In this document: positions 10,328 through 20,321 of the stretch, in pieces
Numbering within the stretch: the stretch's first letter is position 1
Layout of the letters: the number at the start of each line of letters is the position of its first letter
Source: Serpentinimonas raichei
GTDB lineage: Bacteria; Pseudomonadota; Gammaproteobacteria; Burkholderiales; Burkholderiaceae_C
Assembly: GCF_000828895.1 (NCBI RefSeq)
Contig: NZ_AP014568.1
Span: forward strand, 471,699-535,698
Direction of reading: 5' to 3'
Length of the DNA: 64,000 bases
Program-made: the position numbers and the translations under genes
Notes under the pieces: model-generated
The model's input: only the letters and a program-made list of their open reading frames with translations
What the model was told of the DNA's origin: nothing
Databases searched by the model: none

Positions 10328-11326
10328 ATGAAGTTTTGGTCGATCTTTTTGGCGCTGATGCTGGCGCTCACCTCCTTCGATGCCTTTGCGCAAAAGCGCT
10401 TTGGCGGCGGCGGCTCATTTGGCCAGCAGTCGGGCAATGTGCAGCAGCGCAACGCCACACCGCAGCAGGCACCCGGCCAGCAGGCCGCGGGCCAGCGCGC
10501 CGGTGGCACGCAAACCCCATCGCGTCCGTGGGGCGCCATGCTGGGCGGTTTGGCCGCTGGCTTGGGCTTGGCTTGGCTGGCCTCCTCGCTCGGTTTGGGT
10601 GAAGAGTTCGCCACCCTGCTGCTGTTGCTGCTGGCCGGGGTAGCCATTTTGGCCGTGGTGGGCTTGGTGCTGCGCTCGCGCGCCGCCGCCGCTGGCCGCT
10701 CGCCCTTTGCCATGCAAGGCGCCGGTGGTCAGTACACCGCCCGCAGCTACCAGCCTGGCAACGTCGGCAACGACGCCTCGGCCCGGCCTTGGGAGCGCAG
10801 CCAGAGCGGCTTTGGCAGCAACCACCCGGCCCCGGTACAGGGGGCGCAATACAGTGGCAACCAAGGCGGCAGTCTGATTGGCTCCGGCTTGGGTGGCTCG
10901 GCGCTTGGCGGCAGCCAAAGCTGGGGCGTTCCGGCCGACTTCGACACCGAAGGCTTTTTGCGCGCCTCCAAAGCCAACTTCGTGCGCGTCCAAGAGGCCT
11001 GGGACCGCGCCGACATCGCCGCCCTGCGCACCCTCATGAGCGACGAAATGGTGGGCCACATCCAAGCCCAACTGGCCGAGCGCACGGCCGAGCGCGAGCG
11101 CAGCGGCGCGCCGGTGGTGCAGACCAACGAGGTGCTGATGCTGGATGCCAAGTTGCTGGGCATTGAAGACCGCGGCATCGACTACATGGCCAGCGTCGAG
11201 TTCTCGGGCATGATGCGCGAAGAAGGCTCGGCCGGCCCCACGCCCATGCGCGAAGTCTGGAACATCACCCGGCCCAAGCAAGGCCCAGGGGGCTGGCTGG
11301 TGGCGGGCGTGCAAGCGCTGCAATGA
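10328..11326 (+). CDS. Tim44-like domain protein, membrane-anchored
   Basis: A 332-residue protein with an N-terminal signal/anchor (SIFLALMLALTSFDAFA), a Gly/Gln-rich low-complexity stretch (FGGGGSFGQQSGN), two membrane helices around residues 72-118 and a second disordered Gly/Ser stretch. A C-terminal Tim44/MPN-like domain (about 205-332) begins at EGFLRASKANFVRVQEAWD and ends in VWNITRP. Tim44-like domains bind membranes or presequences in mitochondria; the bacterial role is not established. Its place inside a ubi cluster suggests co-expression, but I see no direct functional link. Confidence 0.82.
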   Translation: MKFWSIFLALMLALTSFDAFAQKRFGGGGSFGQQSGNVQQRNATPQQAPGQQAAGQRAGGTQTPSRPWGAMLGGLAAGLGLAWLASSLGLGEEFATLLLLLLAGVAILAVVGLVLRSRAAAAGRSPFAMQGAGGQYTARSYQPGNVGNDASARPWERSQSGFGSNHPAPVQGAQYSGNQGGSLIGSGLGGSALGGSQSWGVPADFDTEGFLRASKANFVRVQEAWDRADIAALRTLMSDEMVGHIQAQLAERTAERERSGAPVVQTNEVLMLDAKLLGIEDRGIDYMASVEFSGMMREEGSAGPTPMREVWNITRPKQGPGGWLVAGVQALQ

Positions 11327-11464
11327 CCCGGATTTGAGTTTTTTAGCGGGCCGCACCGGACCGTGGGGGTGCATACCCTGCGCCCGGCGCTGGCTGTGGG
11401 CATATACCGAATCGCCAAAGCAGGCGGTTCCATCGCGATGGAGTCCGCTTTATGCGCCAAAATC

Positions 11465-11491
11465 AGGGGGCCATGAAACAGCCCCCTTTTT
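11465..11491 (+). promoter_or_regulatory. Terminator-like hairpin covering the ubiJ ribosome-binding site and start codon
   Basis: AGGGGGC (11465-11471) is complementary to GCCCCCT (11481-11487), with a 9-nt loop containing the ubiJ ATG and a T-rich run after the stem (TTTTTCTTTT from 11487). It looks like an intrinsic terminator for the upstream gene, yet it includes the Shine-Dalgarno AGGGGG and the first codons of ubiJ. It could reduce read-through, block ribosome access, or both. Confidence 0.5.
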
Positions 11492-12201
11492 CTTTTCCGT
11501 CCCCGCCCGAGGCGCTGCAGCGCCTGTTCGATGCGCTGCCCAAGCTGCCCGGTCTTTCCGGTGGCCTTGAGGCCCTGCCCGAGCCGCCCGAGTGGTTGCG
11601 CCTAGAGCTGCACAACCGCTTGCTGCTGTTGCTCAACCACGTGCTGCAGCAAGAGCCGCAGGCCATGGAGCGGCTGCGGCGCCAGCAAGGCAAGCCGGTG
11701 CAGGTGCAGTGGGGGCCGTTTGCGCTCAAGCTGCAGGCCACCGCAGCCGGTTTGCTGGCGCTGGCCGCGCCCGAGGCCGAGCCCGATCTGCGCATCCAAC
11801 TCACCGAGCGCTCACCGCTGGCGCTGGCCCAAGTGGCCCTAAGCGGTGCCAAACCAGCGCTGGAAATTCAAGGCGATGTGCAGCTCGCGGCCGAGGTGGC
11901 GTGGTTGTTCGACAACGTGCGCTGGGACGCCGAAGAAGACCTCTCGCGCCTGCTGGGCGACGCTGCGGCGCACCGGCTGGTAAGCGGCGTGCGGGCTGGC
12001 TTGGCCGAACTCAAGCGCTTTGCCGAGCAGGCGCAGACGCAGGCGCAGGGCGTGGGCCAGGCGCTGGCGCGCGGCTGGCGCACCCCATCCCCCTTCGGCA
12101 CCTACGCTGGGGCGGCGGCACCTGAGCCCGCACCCGCACCAGAGGCAAGCACCCCCAACCCCAACCGCACGGGCAGCGGCGAGCCCGGAGCCAGCGCGTG
12201 A
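11473..12201 (+). CDS. ubiJ: Ubiquinone biosynthesis accessory factor UbiJ (SCP2 domain)
   Basis: A 242-residue protein with an SCP2-like lipid-binding fold (about residues 40-150, including [20 protein letters not shown]) and a helical tail ([14 protein letters not shown]) ending in a Pro/Ala-rich extension. UbiJ binds ubiquinone intermediates in the cytosolic Ubi complex and is encoded just before ubiB, as here. ATG 11473 has AGGGGG upstream; ATG 11452, seven codons earlier, has GGAG and is an alternative start. The chosen start lies in a terminator-like hairpin. The stop overlaps the ubiB GTG. Confidence 0.85.
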   Translation: MKQPPFSFPSPPEALQRLFDALPKLPGLSGGLEALPEPPEWLRLELHNRLLLLLNHVLQQEPQAMERLRRQQGKPVQVQWGPFALKLQATAAGLLALAAPEAEPDLRIQLTERSPLALAQVALSGAKPALEIQGDVQLAAEVAWLFDNVRWDAEEDLSRLLGDAAAHRLVSGVRAGLAELKRFAEQAQTQAQGVGQALARGWRTPSPFGTYAGAAAPEPAPAPEASTPNPNRTGSGEPGASA

Positions 12202-13754
12202 TCCGGCGCTTCTTTCGCGGCGCCTTCATCGTCTGGGTGGTGCTGCGCTACGGCCTCGACGAGCTGGTCTTGTCGGGCTTTGAACACCCGCTGCTGGCGC
12301 TGCTGCGTCGCTTCATCACGGTAGGGCGCGATCTGCGCGCCCCACGCGGGCTGCGCCTGCGCGAGGCGCTGGAGCGGCTGGGTCCGATCTTCGTCAAATT
12401 CGGTCAGGTGCTCTCGACCCGGCGCGACCTGATGCCGCCCGATATTGCCGAGGAGCTGGCGCACCTGCAAGAGCGGGTGCCGCCCTTTCCCAGCGCGGTG
12501 GCGGTGGCGATCATCGAAAAAGCCTTTGGCAAGCCGCTGAATCAGGTGTTTGCTGCGTTTGAGCAAACCCCGGTGGCCAGCGCCTCCATCGCCCAGGTGC
12601 ATTTTGCGCAACTGCACGACGGGCGCGAGGTGGCGGTCAAGGTGCTGCGCCCCGAGATGCTGCAAGTGATCGAAAAAGACCTCGGCCTCATGCGCGTGAT
12701 GGCCGGCTGGGTGGAGCGGCTGTCGCGCGATGGCAAGCGCCTGAAACCGCGTCAGGTGGTGGCCGAGTTCGATAAATACCTGCACGACGAGCTCGACCTC
12801 ATACGCGAAGCCTCCAACGCGGCCCAGTTGCGCCGCAATATGCAAGACCTCGATCTGGTGCTGATCCCGGAAATGCACTGGGACTGGTGCCGCACCGAGG
12901 TGTTGGTGATGGAGCGCATGAAAGGGGTGCCGATCAGCCAAGTCGAGCGGCTGCGCGCCGCCGGTGTCGACATCCCGCGCGTGGCGCGCGAAGGGGTGAC
13001 GATTTTTTTCACCCAAGTGTTTCGGGATGGTTTTTTCCATGCCGATATGCACCCCGGCAACATCCAGGTCAGCCTCGCGCCCGAGACCTTTGGTCGCCTG
13101 ATTTCGCTCGACTTTGGCATCGTTGGCACCCTGACGCCGACCGACAAAGAGTATCTGGCGCAGAATTTCACCGCTTTTTTCCGGCGCGACTACAAGCGCG
13201 TGGCCGAGCTGCACGTGGAAAGCGGCTGGGCGCCGCCGCACACCCGCATCGACGAGCTCGAAGCCGCCATCCGCGCGGTGTGCGAGCCTTACTTCGACCG
13301 CCCCTTGAAAGAAATCTCGCTCGGCATGGTGCTGATGCGGCTGTTCCAGACCTCGCGCCGCTTCCAGGTCGAAATCCAGCCGCAACTGGTGCTGCTGCAA
13401 AAAACCCTGCTCAACATCGAGGGGTTGGGGCGCGAGCTCGACCCCGAGCTCGACCTCTGGAGCACCGCCAAGCCCTTTTTGGAAAAGTGGATGCTGGAGC
13501 AGGTGGGGCCGCAGCGCCTGTGGCAGCAGCTCAAGGCCGAAGCGCCGCTGTACGCCAAGCTGCTGCCCGCCCTGCCGCGGTTGCTGCACGACTACCTGCA
13601 GCAGCGTCCGACCGACTTGCGGCGCGAGGTGCAAGAGCTGGTGCGCGAGCAGCGCCGCACCAACCGGCTGCTGCAGGGGATCATCTACGGCGGGGTGGGC
13701 TTCGTGCTGGGGTTGCTGGCGATGCAGCTTTATGTGCGGGTGAGTTTGTGGTGA
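12198..13754 (+). CDS. ubiB: Ubiquinone biosynthesis regulatory protein kinase-like UbiB
   Basis: ABC1/ADCK family atypical kinase-like ATPase needed for ubiquinone synthesis. It shows the family KxGQ motif ([16 protein letters not shown]), an Ala-rich loop in place of the Gly loop (ASASIAQVH), the AVKVLRP lysine, [10 protein letters not shown] (catalytic-loop equivalent) and DFG (SLDFGIVG). Two C-terminal membrane helices follow ([19 protein letters not shown]). The 518 residues are standard. The GTG start overlaps the ubiJ stop (GTGA). Confidence 0.95.
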   Translation: MIRRFFRGAFIVWVVLRYGLDELVLSGFEHPLLALLRRFITVGRDLRAPRGLRLREALERLGPIFVKFGQVLSTRRDLMPPDIAEELAHLQERVPPFPSAVAVAIIEKAFGKPLNQVFAAFEQTPVASASIAQVHFAQLHDGREVAVKVLRPEMLQVIEKDLGLMRVMAGWVERLSRDGKRLKPRQVVAEFDKYLHDELDLIREASNAAQLRRNMQDLDLVLIPEMHWDWCRTEVLVMERMKGVPISQVERLRAAGVDIPRVAREGVTIFFTQVFRDGFFHADMHPGNIQVSLAPETFGRLISLDFGIVGTLTPTDKEYLAQNFTAFFRRDYKRVAELHVESGWAPPHTRIDELEAAIRAVCEPYFDRPLKEISLGMVLMRLFQTSRRFQVEIQPQLVLLQKTLLNIEGLGRELDPELDLWSTAKPFLEKWMLEQVGPQRLWQQLKAEAPLYAKLLPALPRLLHDYLQQRPTDLRREVQELVREQRRTNRLLQGIIYGGVGFVLGLLAMQLYVRVSLW

Positions 13755-13830
13755 TGCCACCTGCCCCCAGTTAAAATGGTGGGCTCGCGCGCCCATTGTT
13801 TCGTCCATCCCGATTTGCACAGGTAATTCC

Positions 13831-14139
13831 ATGCCCATCTACGCCTATCAGTGTGAGTCTTGCGGTCACGCCAAAGACGTGCTGCAAAAAGTCTCTGCCG
13901 ATCCGCTCACCACCTGCCCGGCCTGCGGGGCCGAGAGCTTCAAAAAACAGCTCACCGCCGCTGGTTTTCAGCTCAAGGGCAGCGGCTGGTACCAGACCGA
14001 TTTTCGCAATGGCTCGGCCGCTGCGCCAGCCGCTGCTGCGGGTGCCACCAGTGTCGCCCCGGCCGCTGCCGATGCCGCCACCGCCGCCGCCCCGGCTGGC
14101 CCCTGCGGCCAGCCTTGTGCCGCGGCCTGTCAAGCCTGA
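13831..14139 (+). CDS. FmdB-family zinc ribbon protein
   Basis: A 102-residue protein beginning MPIYAYQCESCGH. A zinc ribbon (CESC at residues 8-11, CPAC near 30-33) is followed by the family GFQLKGSGWYQTDF segment and an Ala-rich low-complexity tail ending in CGQPC and CAAAC. FmdB-like proteins are small putative regulators or metal-binding proteins with no firm role. It commonly precedes aspS in Burkholderiales, as here. The extra C-terminal Cys pairs are a variable feature. Confidence 0.85.
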   Translation: MPIYAYQCESCGHAKDVLQKVSADPLTTCPACGAESFKKQLTAAGFQLKGSGWYQTDFRNGSAAAPAAAAGATSVAPAAADAATAAAPAGPCGQPCAAACQA

Positions 14140-14269
14140 CAGCTGCCTACCTGGCTGCTAAACCCTTGGCCGACTGGCACTGCGCGTCGGGCTGGGGTGG
14201 TGCACCCGTTTACCCGTTCCGCTCCGGCGTTCCTTTGCCGCCTGAGCCCCGTTTCTGAAAGCCCCTCCC

Positions 14270-16069
14270 ATGTCGATGCGCAGCCACTATTGCGGTCTGG
14301 TCACTGAAGCCCTGTTGGGCCAAACCCTGAGCCTGTGCGGTTGGGTCAATCGCCGTCGCGACCACGGCGGCGTGATCTTCATCGACCTGCGCGACCGCGA
14401 GGGTTCGCTGCAAGTGGTGTGCGACCCAGACCGGGCCGAGATGTTTCAGATCGCCGAAGGGCTGCGCAACGAGTTTTGCGTGCAGATCAAGGGCGTGCTG
14501 CGCGCGCGCCCAGCCGGCACCGCCAACGAGGCGCTCAAGAGCGGCCAAGTGGAGCTGCTGTGCCACGAGATCGTGGTGCTCAACCCCTCGGTCACGCCGC
14601 CGTTCCCGCTCGACGACGAGCACCTGAGCGAAACCACGCGCCTGACGCACCGCGTGCTGGATCTGCGCCGCCCCGCCATGCAGCGCAACCTGATGCTGCG
14701 CTACCGCGTGGCCATGCAGGTGCGCCAGTTCCTCGATGCGCACGGCTTCATCGACATCGAAACCCCGATGCTCACCAAGAGCACCCCCGAAGGCGCGCGC
14801 GACTACCTCGTGCCCAGCCGCGTACACGACGGCCACTTCTTTGCGCTGCCGCAGTCGCCCCAGTTGTTCAAGCAGTTGCTGATGGTGGCCGGCTTTGATC
14901 GCTACTACCAGATCACCAAGTGCTTTCGCGACGAAGACCTGCGCGCCGACCGCCAGCCCGAATTCACCCAGATCGACATCGAAACCTCCTTCTTGGGCGA
15001 GCAAGAAATCCGCGACCTGTTCCAAGGCATGATCACGGCCGTGTTCCAGCAGGCGCTGGGCGTTGATCTGGGTGCGTTTCCGGTCATGGCCTACGCCGAC
15101 GCCATGCACCGCTTCGGCTCCGACAAGCCCGATCTGCGCGTGCAGCTCGAATTCACCGAGCTCACCGACACCATGGCCGGGGTCGATTTCAAGGTCTTTA
15201 GCAGCGCGGCGCAAATGAAGGGCGGGCGCGTGGTGGCGCTGCGCGTGCCGGGCGGGGCCGAGCTCAGCCGCAGCGAGATCGACGCCTACACCGAGTTCGT
15301 CAAAATCTACGGTGCCAAGGGCCTGGCTTGGATCAAGGTCAACGACGTGGCGGCCGGGCGCGAGGGCCTGCAAAGCCCGATCGTCAAAAACCTGCACGAC
15401 GCCGCGCTGGCCGAGGTGTTGCGGCGCAGCGGGGCGCAAAACGGCGACCTGCTGTTCTTTGGGGCCGACAAAGCCAAGGTCGTCAACGACGCCATCGGCG
15501 CCCTGCGCCTGAAAATCGGCCACAGCGAATTCGCCAAGGCACGCGGCCTGTTCCAGCCCGGCTGGGCCCCGCTGTGGGTGGTCGATTTCCCGATGTTCGA
15601 ATACGACGACGAAGCCGCGCGCTGGAACGCCGTGCACCACCCCTTCACCGCGCCCAAAGACGGGCACGAGGCGCTCATGGGCAGCGACCCTGGCCGCTGC
15701 ATCGCCAAAGCCTACGACATGGTGCTCAACGGCTGGGAGTTGGGCGGCGGCTCGGTGCGCATCCACCGCGCCGAGGTGCAAAGCCAGGTTTTTGCCGCGC
15801 TCGGCATCGGGCCGGACGAAGCGCGCGCCAAGTTCGGCTTCTTGCTCGACGCGCTGCAATACGGCGCACCGCCGCACGGCGGGCTGGCTTTCGGGTTGGA
15901 TCGGCTGGTCACGCTCATGACCGGGGCCGAGTCCATCCGCGACGTGATCGCCTTCCCCAAAACCCAGCGCGCCCAGTGCCTGCTCACGCAAGCCCCGAGC
16001 CTGGTCGATGAAAAGCAACTGCGCGAGCTCCATATCCGACTGCGCAACCCGGATGCCGTCCGGACCTGA
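14270..16069 (+). CDS. aspS: Aspartyl-tRNA synthetase
   Basis: Class IIb synthetase charging tRNA-Asp. It has the OB-fold anticodon domain ([20 protein letters not shown]), motif 2 ([18 protein letters not shown]), the bacterial GAD insertion (about residues 280-420) and motif 3 (AFGLDRLV). At 599 residues it is full length for the bacterial type. ATG 14270 gives [16 protein letters not shown] two codons later is the alternative start. No strong ribosome-binding site is visible. The window gives no information on whether the enzyme also charges tRNA-Asn. Confidence 0.96.
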   Translation: MSMRSHYCGLVTEALLGQTLSLCGWVNRRRDHGGVIFIDLRDREGSLQVVCDPDRAEMFQIAEGLRNEFCVQIKGVLRARPAGTANEALKSGQVELLCHEIVVLNPSVTPPFPLDDEHLSETTRLTHRVLDLRRPAMQRNLMLRYRVAMQVRQFLDAHGFIDIETPMLTKSTPEGARDYLVPSRVHDGHFFALPQSPQLFKQLLMVAGFDRYYQITKCFRDEDLRADRQPEFTQIDIETSFLGEQEIRDLFQGMITAVFQQALGVDLGAFPVMAYADAMHRFGSDKPDLRVQLEFTELTDTMAGVDFKVFSSAAQMKGGRVVALRVPGGAELSRSEIDAYTEFVKIYGAKGLAWIKVNDVAAGREGLQSPIVKNLHDAALAEVLRRSGAQNGDLLFFGADKAKVVNDAIGALRLKIGHSEFAKARGLFQPGWAPLWVVDFPMFEYDDEAARWNAVHHPFTAPKDGHEALMGSDPGRCIAKAYDMVLNGWELGGGSVRIHRAEVQSQVFAALGIGPDEARAKFGFLLDALQYGAPPHGGLAFGLDRLVTLMTGAESIRDVIAFPKTQRAQCLLTQAPSLVDEKQLRELHIRLRNPDAVRT

Positions 16070-16103
16070 TACTATGTTCACTCCATCCACTCGGGAGTCC
16101 ACC

Positions 16104-16415
16104 ATGACCGATCACGTAAGCCCCTCCAAAGACAAACTCGTTGCCGACCTGCGGCTCGTCGTCGCCGACGCCGAGGAGCTTCTTGCCGCGACCGCGCACC
16201 AAACCGGCGACGCCTTGGCGGCGCTGCGCGAGCGCGCACAAGAAAACCTGCGCAACGCCCGCCACAAACTGGTTGGCCTCGAAGACGATGTGCGCATCAA
16301 GGCGCGTGAAGCCTGCCACGCCACCAACCACTACGTGCACGAGCACCCGTGGACGGCGATCGGCGTCGCTGCTGGCGTTGGCTTGCTGGTCGGCATGCTG
16401 ATCAGCCGCCGCTAA
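16104..16415 (+). CDS. DUF883 family (YqjD/ElaB-like) membrane-anchored protein
   Basis: A 103-residue protein: a long amphipathic helix (about 10-75) then one C-terminal membrane helix (TAIGVAAGVGLLVGMLI) ending in the basic SRR. This is the DUF883 layout; E. coli YqjD and ElaB are inner-membrane proteins that associate with ribosomes in stationary phase. A GGGAG ribosome-binding site precedes ATG 16104. It heads a three-gene set with YqjE- and YqjK-like genes, the same order as E. coli yqjD-yqjE-yqjK. Confidence 0.88.
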   Translation: MTDHVSPSKDKLVADLRLVVADAEELLAATAHQTGDALAALRERAQENLRNARHKLVGLEDDVRIKAREACHATNHYVHEHPWTAIGVAAGVGLLVGMLISRR

Positions 16416-16435
16416 TAGCCGCAGCCGCTGTTCCC

Positions 16436-16840
16436 ATGCCGTCGCTGCGTCCCGATAACGGGTCTGATTCGGCGCGGCCGACTTGGACATCCGCCCTGAG
16501 CGGCGTCGTGCGCGACGCCGTGGCCTTGGCCAGGGTGCGGCTGGAATTGCTGGCGCTCGAAGGTCGCAGCCACGCCCAAGCGGTGGTGCTGCTGCTGTTG
16601 CTGGGCTGGGCGGCGTTGTGCCTGTTCCTGCTCGGGCTGGCATTTTTGGCCGTGATGCTCACGGTGCTGTGGTGGGACACCCCCTACCGCGTGTTGGCGC
16701 TGGCCGCCTTTGCCTTTGTGTTCCTCACCCTTGGGGCGGTGGGTGCGGCTTGGGCTTGGCGCAACTGGGTCGTGCAGCGCAACTGGTTCGAGGCCACCCG
16801 CCAAGAGCTGGCGGCCGATGCGCGAAAGCTGCGCCCATGA
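16436..16840 (+). CDS. YqjE / phage holin superfamily III-like membrane protein
   Basis: A 134-residue protein with two hydrophobic helices (about 46-73 and 81-108) between charged ends (AVALARVRLELLALEGRSH; ATRQELAADARKLRP). This is the YqjE layout. Despite the holin superfamily name, the chromosomal context points to an envelope-stress-type protein, not lysis. ATG 16436 follows the DUF883 gene by 20 bp, and the stop overlaps the next start (ATGA). Confidence 0.8.
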   Translation: MPSLRPDNGSDSARPTWTSALSGVVRDAVALARVRLELLALEGRSHAQAVVLLLLLGWAALCLFLLGLAFLAVMLTVLWWDTPYRVLALAAFAFVFLTLGAVGAAWAWRNWVVQRNWFEATRQELAADARKLRP

Positions 16841-17112
16841 TGTCCGCCGGCCGCGATTACTGGCAGCGCCGGGCGGCCCTGCAGCAGCAGTCGGCACAGT
16901 TGCGCGACCGGCTCGAAGGGCAGGTGCAGGCGCTGCAGCCGGTGTGGCAGGTGGTCGATGGCACGCAACGCGGCGTCGGCTGGTTGCGCCAGCGGCCTTG
17001 GGTGCTGGCGCTGGGCCTGCTGGTGCTGGCGCGCAAGCCACGCACGGTGCTGCATTGGGGCTGGCGCGCGTGGCGCGGCTGGCGCTGGGCCAGCCGGTGG
17101 CTGGGCCGTTGA
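16837..17112 (+). CDS. YqjK-like protein
   Basis: A 91-residue basic protein starting MMSAGRDYWQRRAALQQQSAQ. An N-terminal coiled-coil-like helix is followed by one hydrophobic stretch (PWVLALGLLVLA) and an Arg/Trp-rich C-terminus. Length, order and the overlap with the YqjE gene identify it as the third member of the DUF883-YqjE-YqjK set. Molecular function is unknown. Confidence 0.72.
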   Translation: MMSAGRDYWQRRAALQQQSAQLRDRLEGQVQALQPVWQVVDGTQRGVGWLRQRPWVLALGLLVLARKPRTVLHWGWRAWRGWRWASRWLGR

Positions 17113-17148
17113 GCCGTCTCTCTGGTGCTCTCTTAAGCTCAACCCCGT

Positions 17149-18009
17149 ATGAAGCTGATATTTGGTTTGCTGTTTGGCATAGGCTGCATCTTTGGCGGCT
17201 ATGTGATCGCGGGCGGCAAGATGGGGGCCATCATGGCGGCGCTTCCCGTCAAGATGATGATCATCATGGGCGGTGCGCTGGGGGCCTTCGTCATCAACAA
17301 CAAGCCTGCGGTGCTCAAGGGTGCGTGGGCCGGCATCGGCAAGGCGGCCAAGGGCTCCAAATACTCCAAGGCGCGGGCCATGGAGCTGCTGGCGCTGCTG
17401 TATGAGATTTTGCAAAAAGCGCGCAAGGAAGGGCTGATGGCGATCGAGTCCGACGTCGAAACCCCCGATGCGTCGCCTTTGTTCCAGAAATACCCCACCA
17501 TCGCCGCCGACCACCATGCGGTCGAGTTCATCACCGACTACCTGCGCATGATGGTCTCGGGCAATCTGAACGCGCACGAGATCGAGTCCCTCATGGACAG
17601 CGAGATCGAAACCCACCACCAAGAGGGCCATGCCGTGGTGGCGGCGTACTCCAGGCTGGCCGGAGCCTTGCCGGCCTTTGGCATCGTGGCCGCGGTGCTG
17701 GGCGTGATTCAGACCATGGGCTCCGTCACCGAACCGCCCGAGATTCTGGGGGCCAAAATTGGCTCTGCCTTGTTGGGCGCTTTTCTGGGGATTTTTCTGG
17801 GCTATGCGATTTTCGAGCCACTCGCGGGCACGTTGGAGCAAAAGCTGGAAGAAGACACCAAAGAGCTGCAATGCATCCGCACCACCTTGTTGGCCAGCAT
17901 GCAGGGCTACGCCCCCATGACGGCGATCGAGTTTGGGCGCAAGGTGCTGTACTCCACGGAACGGCCCACCTTCACCGAGCTCGAAGGGCATGTCAAGCAA
18001 AAGAAATGA
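17149..18009 (+). CDS. motA: Flagellar motor stator protein MotA
   Basis: Inner-membrane stator subunit forming the proton channel with MotB. It has four membrane helices (about residues 1-20, 28-48, 170-190 and 200-222), a large cytoplasmic loop with the conserved charged region (ARAMELLALLYEILQKARKEG), helix-3 PAFGIVAAVLGV and the C-terminal RPTFTELEGHVK. At 286 residues it is normal. motB follows after 44 bp. No flhDC precedes it, unlike many Burkholderiales clusters. Confidence 0.96.
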   Translation: MKLIFGLLFGIGCIFGGYVIAGGKMGAIMAALPVKMMIIMGGALGAFVINNKPAVLKGAWAGIGKAAKGSKYSKARAMELLALLYEILQKARKEGLMAIESDVETPDASPLFQKYPTIAADHHAVEFITDYLRMMVSGNLNAHEIESLMDSEIETHHQEGHAVVAAYSRLAGALPAFGIVAAVLGVIQTMGSVTEPPEILGAKIGSALLGAFLGIFLGYAIFEPLAGTLEQKLEEDTKELQCIRTTLLASMQGYAPMTAIEFGRKVLYSTERPTFTELEGHVKQKK

Positions 18010-18053
18010 GCCGAACATCGATTGCGCAAGCCCTTCACACCTAAGTTTCCCTC

Positions 18054-19091
18054 ATGAGCGCCACCGGCAAGCCGCTGCAGCCCATCATCATCAAGCGCAT
18101 CAAGAAGGCGGGGCATGCTGCGCACGGCGGCGCTTGGAAAATCGCCTACGCCGACTTTGTCACGGCCATGATGGCCCTTTTTTTGCTGCTCTGGCTGCTG
18201 GGTGCGTCCACCGAGGACCAACGGCGCGGGATTGCGGATTACTTCAACGCCCCCGTCATGGTGGCCTTGTTTGGTGAACCGGGTGCCAGGGCCACCATTA
18301 CCCCACTGCCCGGCGGCGGGATGGATTTGTTGCGGCCCGATACACCGCTCGAAACCCGCCCCGAGCAGACGCAGGAGCAAAGGAATGACTGGGCCTTGCG
18401 CCAGGCGCTGATGCAGTATGACCGGCAGCGCGTGGAGGACCTGCGCCTCAAGATCGAGCAAGCCATCCAAGCCAATCCGCAATTGGCCGAGATGAGCCAT
18501 CAGATTCGGCTCGAAATGGTGCAAGATGGGCTCTACATCCAGATCGTCGATGAGCAGGACCGCCCCATGTTTGCCACCGGCAGCCCGCTGGTGCAACCGC
18601 ATTTGCGCGCCATCGTGCGCGAAATCGCCGTCTCGTTGGCCGAGGTGCCAAACCGCATGTCGCTCTCCGGCCACACCGACGCCACCCCCTTTGGTCGTGG
18701 CGCGCTGGGCTACAGCAACTGGGAGCTGTCAGCCGATCGCGCCAATGCGGCGCGCCGCGAACTGATGGCCGCTGGGATCCCGGAGCAAAAAATCGCCCGC
18801 GTGGTGGGCATGGGCCCGAGTCAGCCGCTGCTGCCCGAAGCCCCGTTTGATCCACGCAACCGGCGCATCAGCATTTTGGTGCTGACCCAAGATGCCGAAG
18901 AGCGCATGACGCGCTCGATCGCCGGCGCTGGGGTGTCGCCTTTGAGCAGTGTCGCCGCACCCGCAGCCCCGGCCCCCACCCCAGCGGCGACGCAGCCCCC
19001 CACATCGCCACCACCCCAAGGCGCCACCTTGGGCTCGGTCGCCTTGCCTCCTTTGCCCAGCTTGGCCCCGCCCGCGCCAGCGGGCCGTTGA
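18054..19091 (+). CDS. motB: Flagellar motor stator protein MotB
   Basis: Stator subunit anchored to peptidoglycan. It has a cytoplasmic N-terminus, a single membrane helix with the proton-carrying Asp (YADFVTAMMALF, D34), a plug/linker and an OmpA-like peptidoglycan-binding domain (LSGHTDATPF ... NWELSADRANAARR). The 345 residues end in a Pro/Ala-rich tail. It is co-transcribed with motA. In many relatives cheA/W/R/B follow motB; here cheY follows directly. Confidence 0.95.
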   Translation: MSATGKPLQPIIIKRIKKAGHAAHGGAWKIAYADFVTAMMALFLLLWLLGASTEDQRRGIADYFNAPVMVALFGEPGARATITPLPGGGMDLLRPDTPLETRPEQTQEQRNDWALRQALMQYDRQRVEDLRLKIEQAIQANPQLAEMSHQIRLEMVQDGLYIQIVDEQDRPMFATGSPLVQPHLRAIVREIAVSLAEVPNRMSLSGHTDATPFGRGALGYSNWELSADRANAARRELMAAGIPEQKIARVVGMGPSQPLLPEAPFDPRNRRISILVLTQDAEERMTRSIAGAGVSPLSSVAAPAAPAPTPAATQPPTSPPPQGATLGSVALPPLPSLAPPAPAGR

Positions 19092-19160
19092 ACGCACCGC
19101 GCCAGGCGTTGCGCCTCCAGTTACACTCAATCCCATTAGCATCCCGATTTGGAATCCGTC

Positions 19161-19544
19161 ATGCCAGACTTGCGCTTTTTGATCGTTGACGACTTCTCCA
19201 CCATGCGCCGCATCGTGCGCAATCTGCTCAAAGAAATCGGCCATGCCGACGCCGATGAGGCAGAGGACGGCGTGGTGGCCCTGCACAAGCTGCGCAATGG
19301 CAAGTTCGACTTCGTCGTCTCCGACATCAACATGCCCAATATGAACGGCTTCGAGCTGCTGACGCAGATCAAGTCCGACGACAAGCTCAAGCACCTCCCG
19401 GTGCTGATGGTCACCGCTGAAGCGCGCAAAGAAGACATCATTGCCGCCGCCCAAGGGGGGGCGGCGGGCTACATCGTCAAGCCCTTTACCAAGGCCACGC
19501 TGGAAGAAAAGCTGGCCAATATTTTCAAAAAAATGGGCTGGTGA
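19161..19544 (+). CDS. cheY: Chemotaxis response regulator CheY
   Basis: Single-domain receiver of 127 residues that, when phosphorylated by CheA, binds FliM to switch rotation. All active-site residues are present: D10/D11, phospho-acceptor D55 ([12 protein letters not shown]), T85 ([10 protein letters not shown]) and K107 (YIVKPFT). ATG 19161 is the start; a TTG four codons upstream is in frame but unlikely. cheZ follows by 42 bp. No cheA is in the window, so its kinase is encoded elsewhere. Confidence 0.95.
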   Translation: MPDLRFLIVDDFSTMRRIVRNLLKEIGHADADEAEDGVVALHKLRNGKFDFVVSDINMPNMNGFELLTQIKSDDKLKHLPVLMVTAEARKEDIIAAAQGGAAGYIVKPFTKATLEEKLANIFKKMGW

Positions 19545-19586
19545 GCGTGCTGGTTCGATACACGATAGAAGGCTAAGGGCAGGGAC

Positions 19587-20261
19587 ATGAATGCAAGCAC
19601 GCACGAACAATCCACAGAAATGTTTCAGCGACTCGGGCGCATCACGCGCCAGTTGCACGACGCCCTGAACCAACTGGGCTACACCCCGGCGCTCAAGGGC
19701 GCCGTCGATGAGTTGCCCGACGCCCGCAGCCGCTTGCAATACATTGCCCGCCTGACCGGCGATGCGGCCGAAAAGGTGCTCAATCGGGTCGATGAGGCCA
19801 AGGCCGAACAAGACGCCGTGCGCCAGCACAGCCAGCAACTGCTCGACACCATCGGGGCCGTGCCGGGCCTCAAGTGGGCCATGCCCGAGTTGCTGGAATG
19901 GTCGCAAAAAATCCAGCACAGCACCGAGCGCACCGACACGCACCTGACCGAGATCATGCTGGCGCAAGATTTCCACGACCTCACCGGCCAGGTGATCAAG
20001 AAAGTGGTGACGTTGGCGGCCACCATCGAAGCGCAGTTGGTGCAGCTGCTGCTCGAGTCGGCCGTACATGCCCATCCAAACGCGCAGCCCGCAGGGCCCG
20101 CAGGCGCGGCACCGCAGTCTGTTGCGCCCGCACCCCTTGCACCCACTGCGCGCCGCGAGGATGAGGCCCTTTCAGGCCCGGTGGTCAACCCCGAGGGGCG
20201 CACCGACGTCGTCACCGATCAAGCGCAAGTGGACGACTTGCTCGCCAGCCTCGGGTTTTAA
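19587..20261 (+). CDS. cheZ: Chemotaxis phosphatase CheZ
   Basis: Dephosphorylates CheY-P. The long four-helix-bundle hairpin carries the catalytic motif QDFHDLTGQVI with the conserved Asp and Gln. A flexible Ala/Pro-rich linker leads to the C-terminal CheY-binding peptide QAQVDDLLASLGF, intact here. The 224 residues are typical. It forms a two-gene unit with cheY between motAB and flhBAF. Confidence 0.94.
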   Translation: MNASTHEQSTEMFQRLGRITRQLHDALNQLGYTPALKGAVDELPDARSRLQYIARLTGDAAEKVLNRVDEAKAEQDAVRQHSQQLLDTIGAVPGLKWAMPELLEWSQKIQHSTERTDTHLTEIMLAQDFHDLTGQVIKKVVTLAATIEAQLVQLLLESAVHAHPNAQPAGPAGAAPQSVAPAPLAPTARREDEALSGPVVNPEGRTDVVTDQAQVDDLLASLGF

Positions 20262-20321
20262 GAACAAGGCGGCGTAGCGGGCCCTAATCGGGCTTTAGAA
20301 AACCGGCGCACGCCAGACAAT

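Noticed and set aside
14210..16105. 631-codon frame antisense to aspS
   Set aside because: Shadow frame; aspS carries all class II synthetase motifs.
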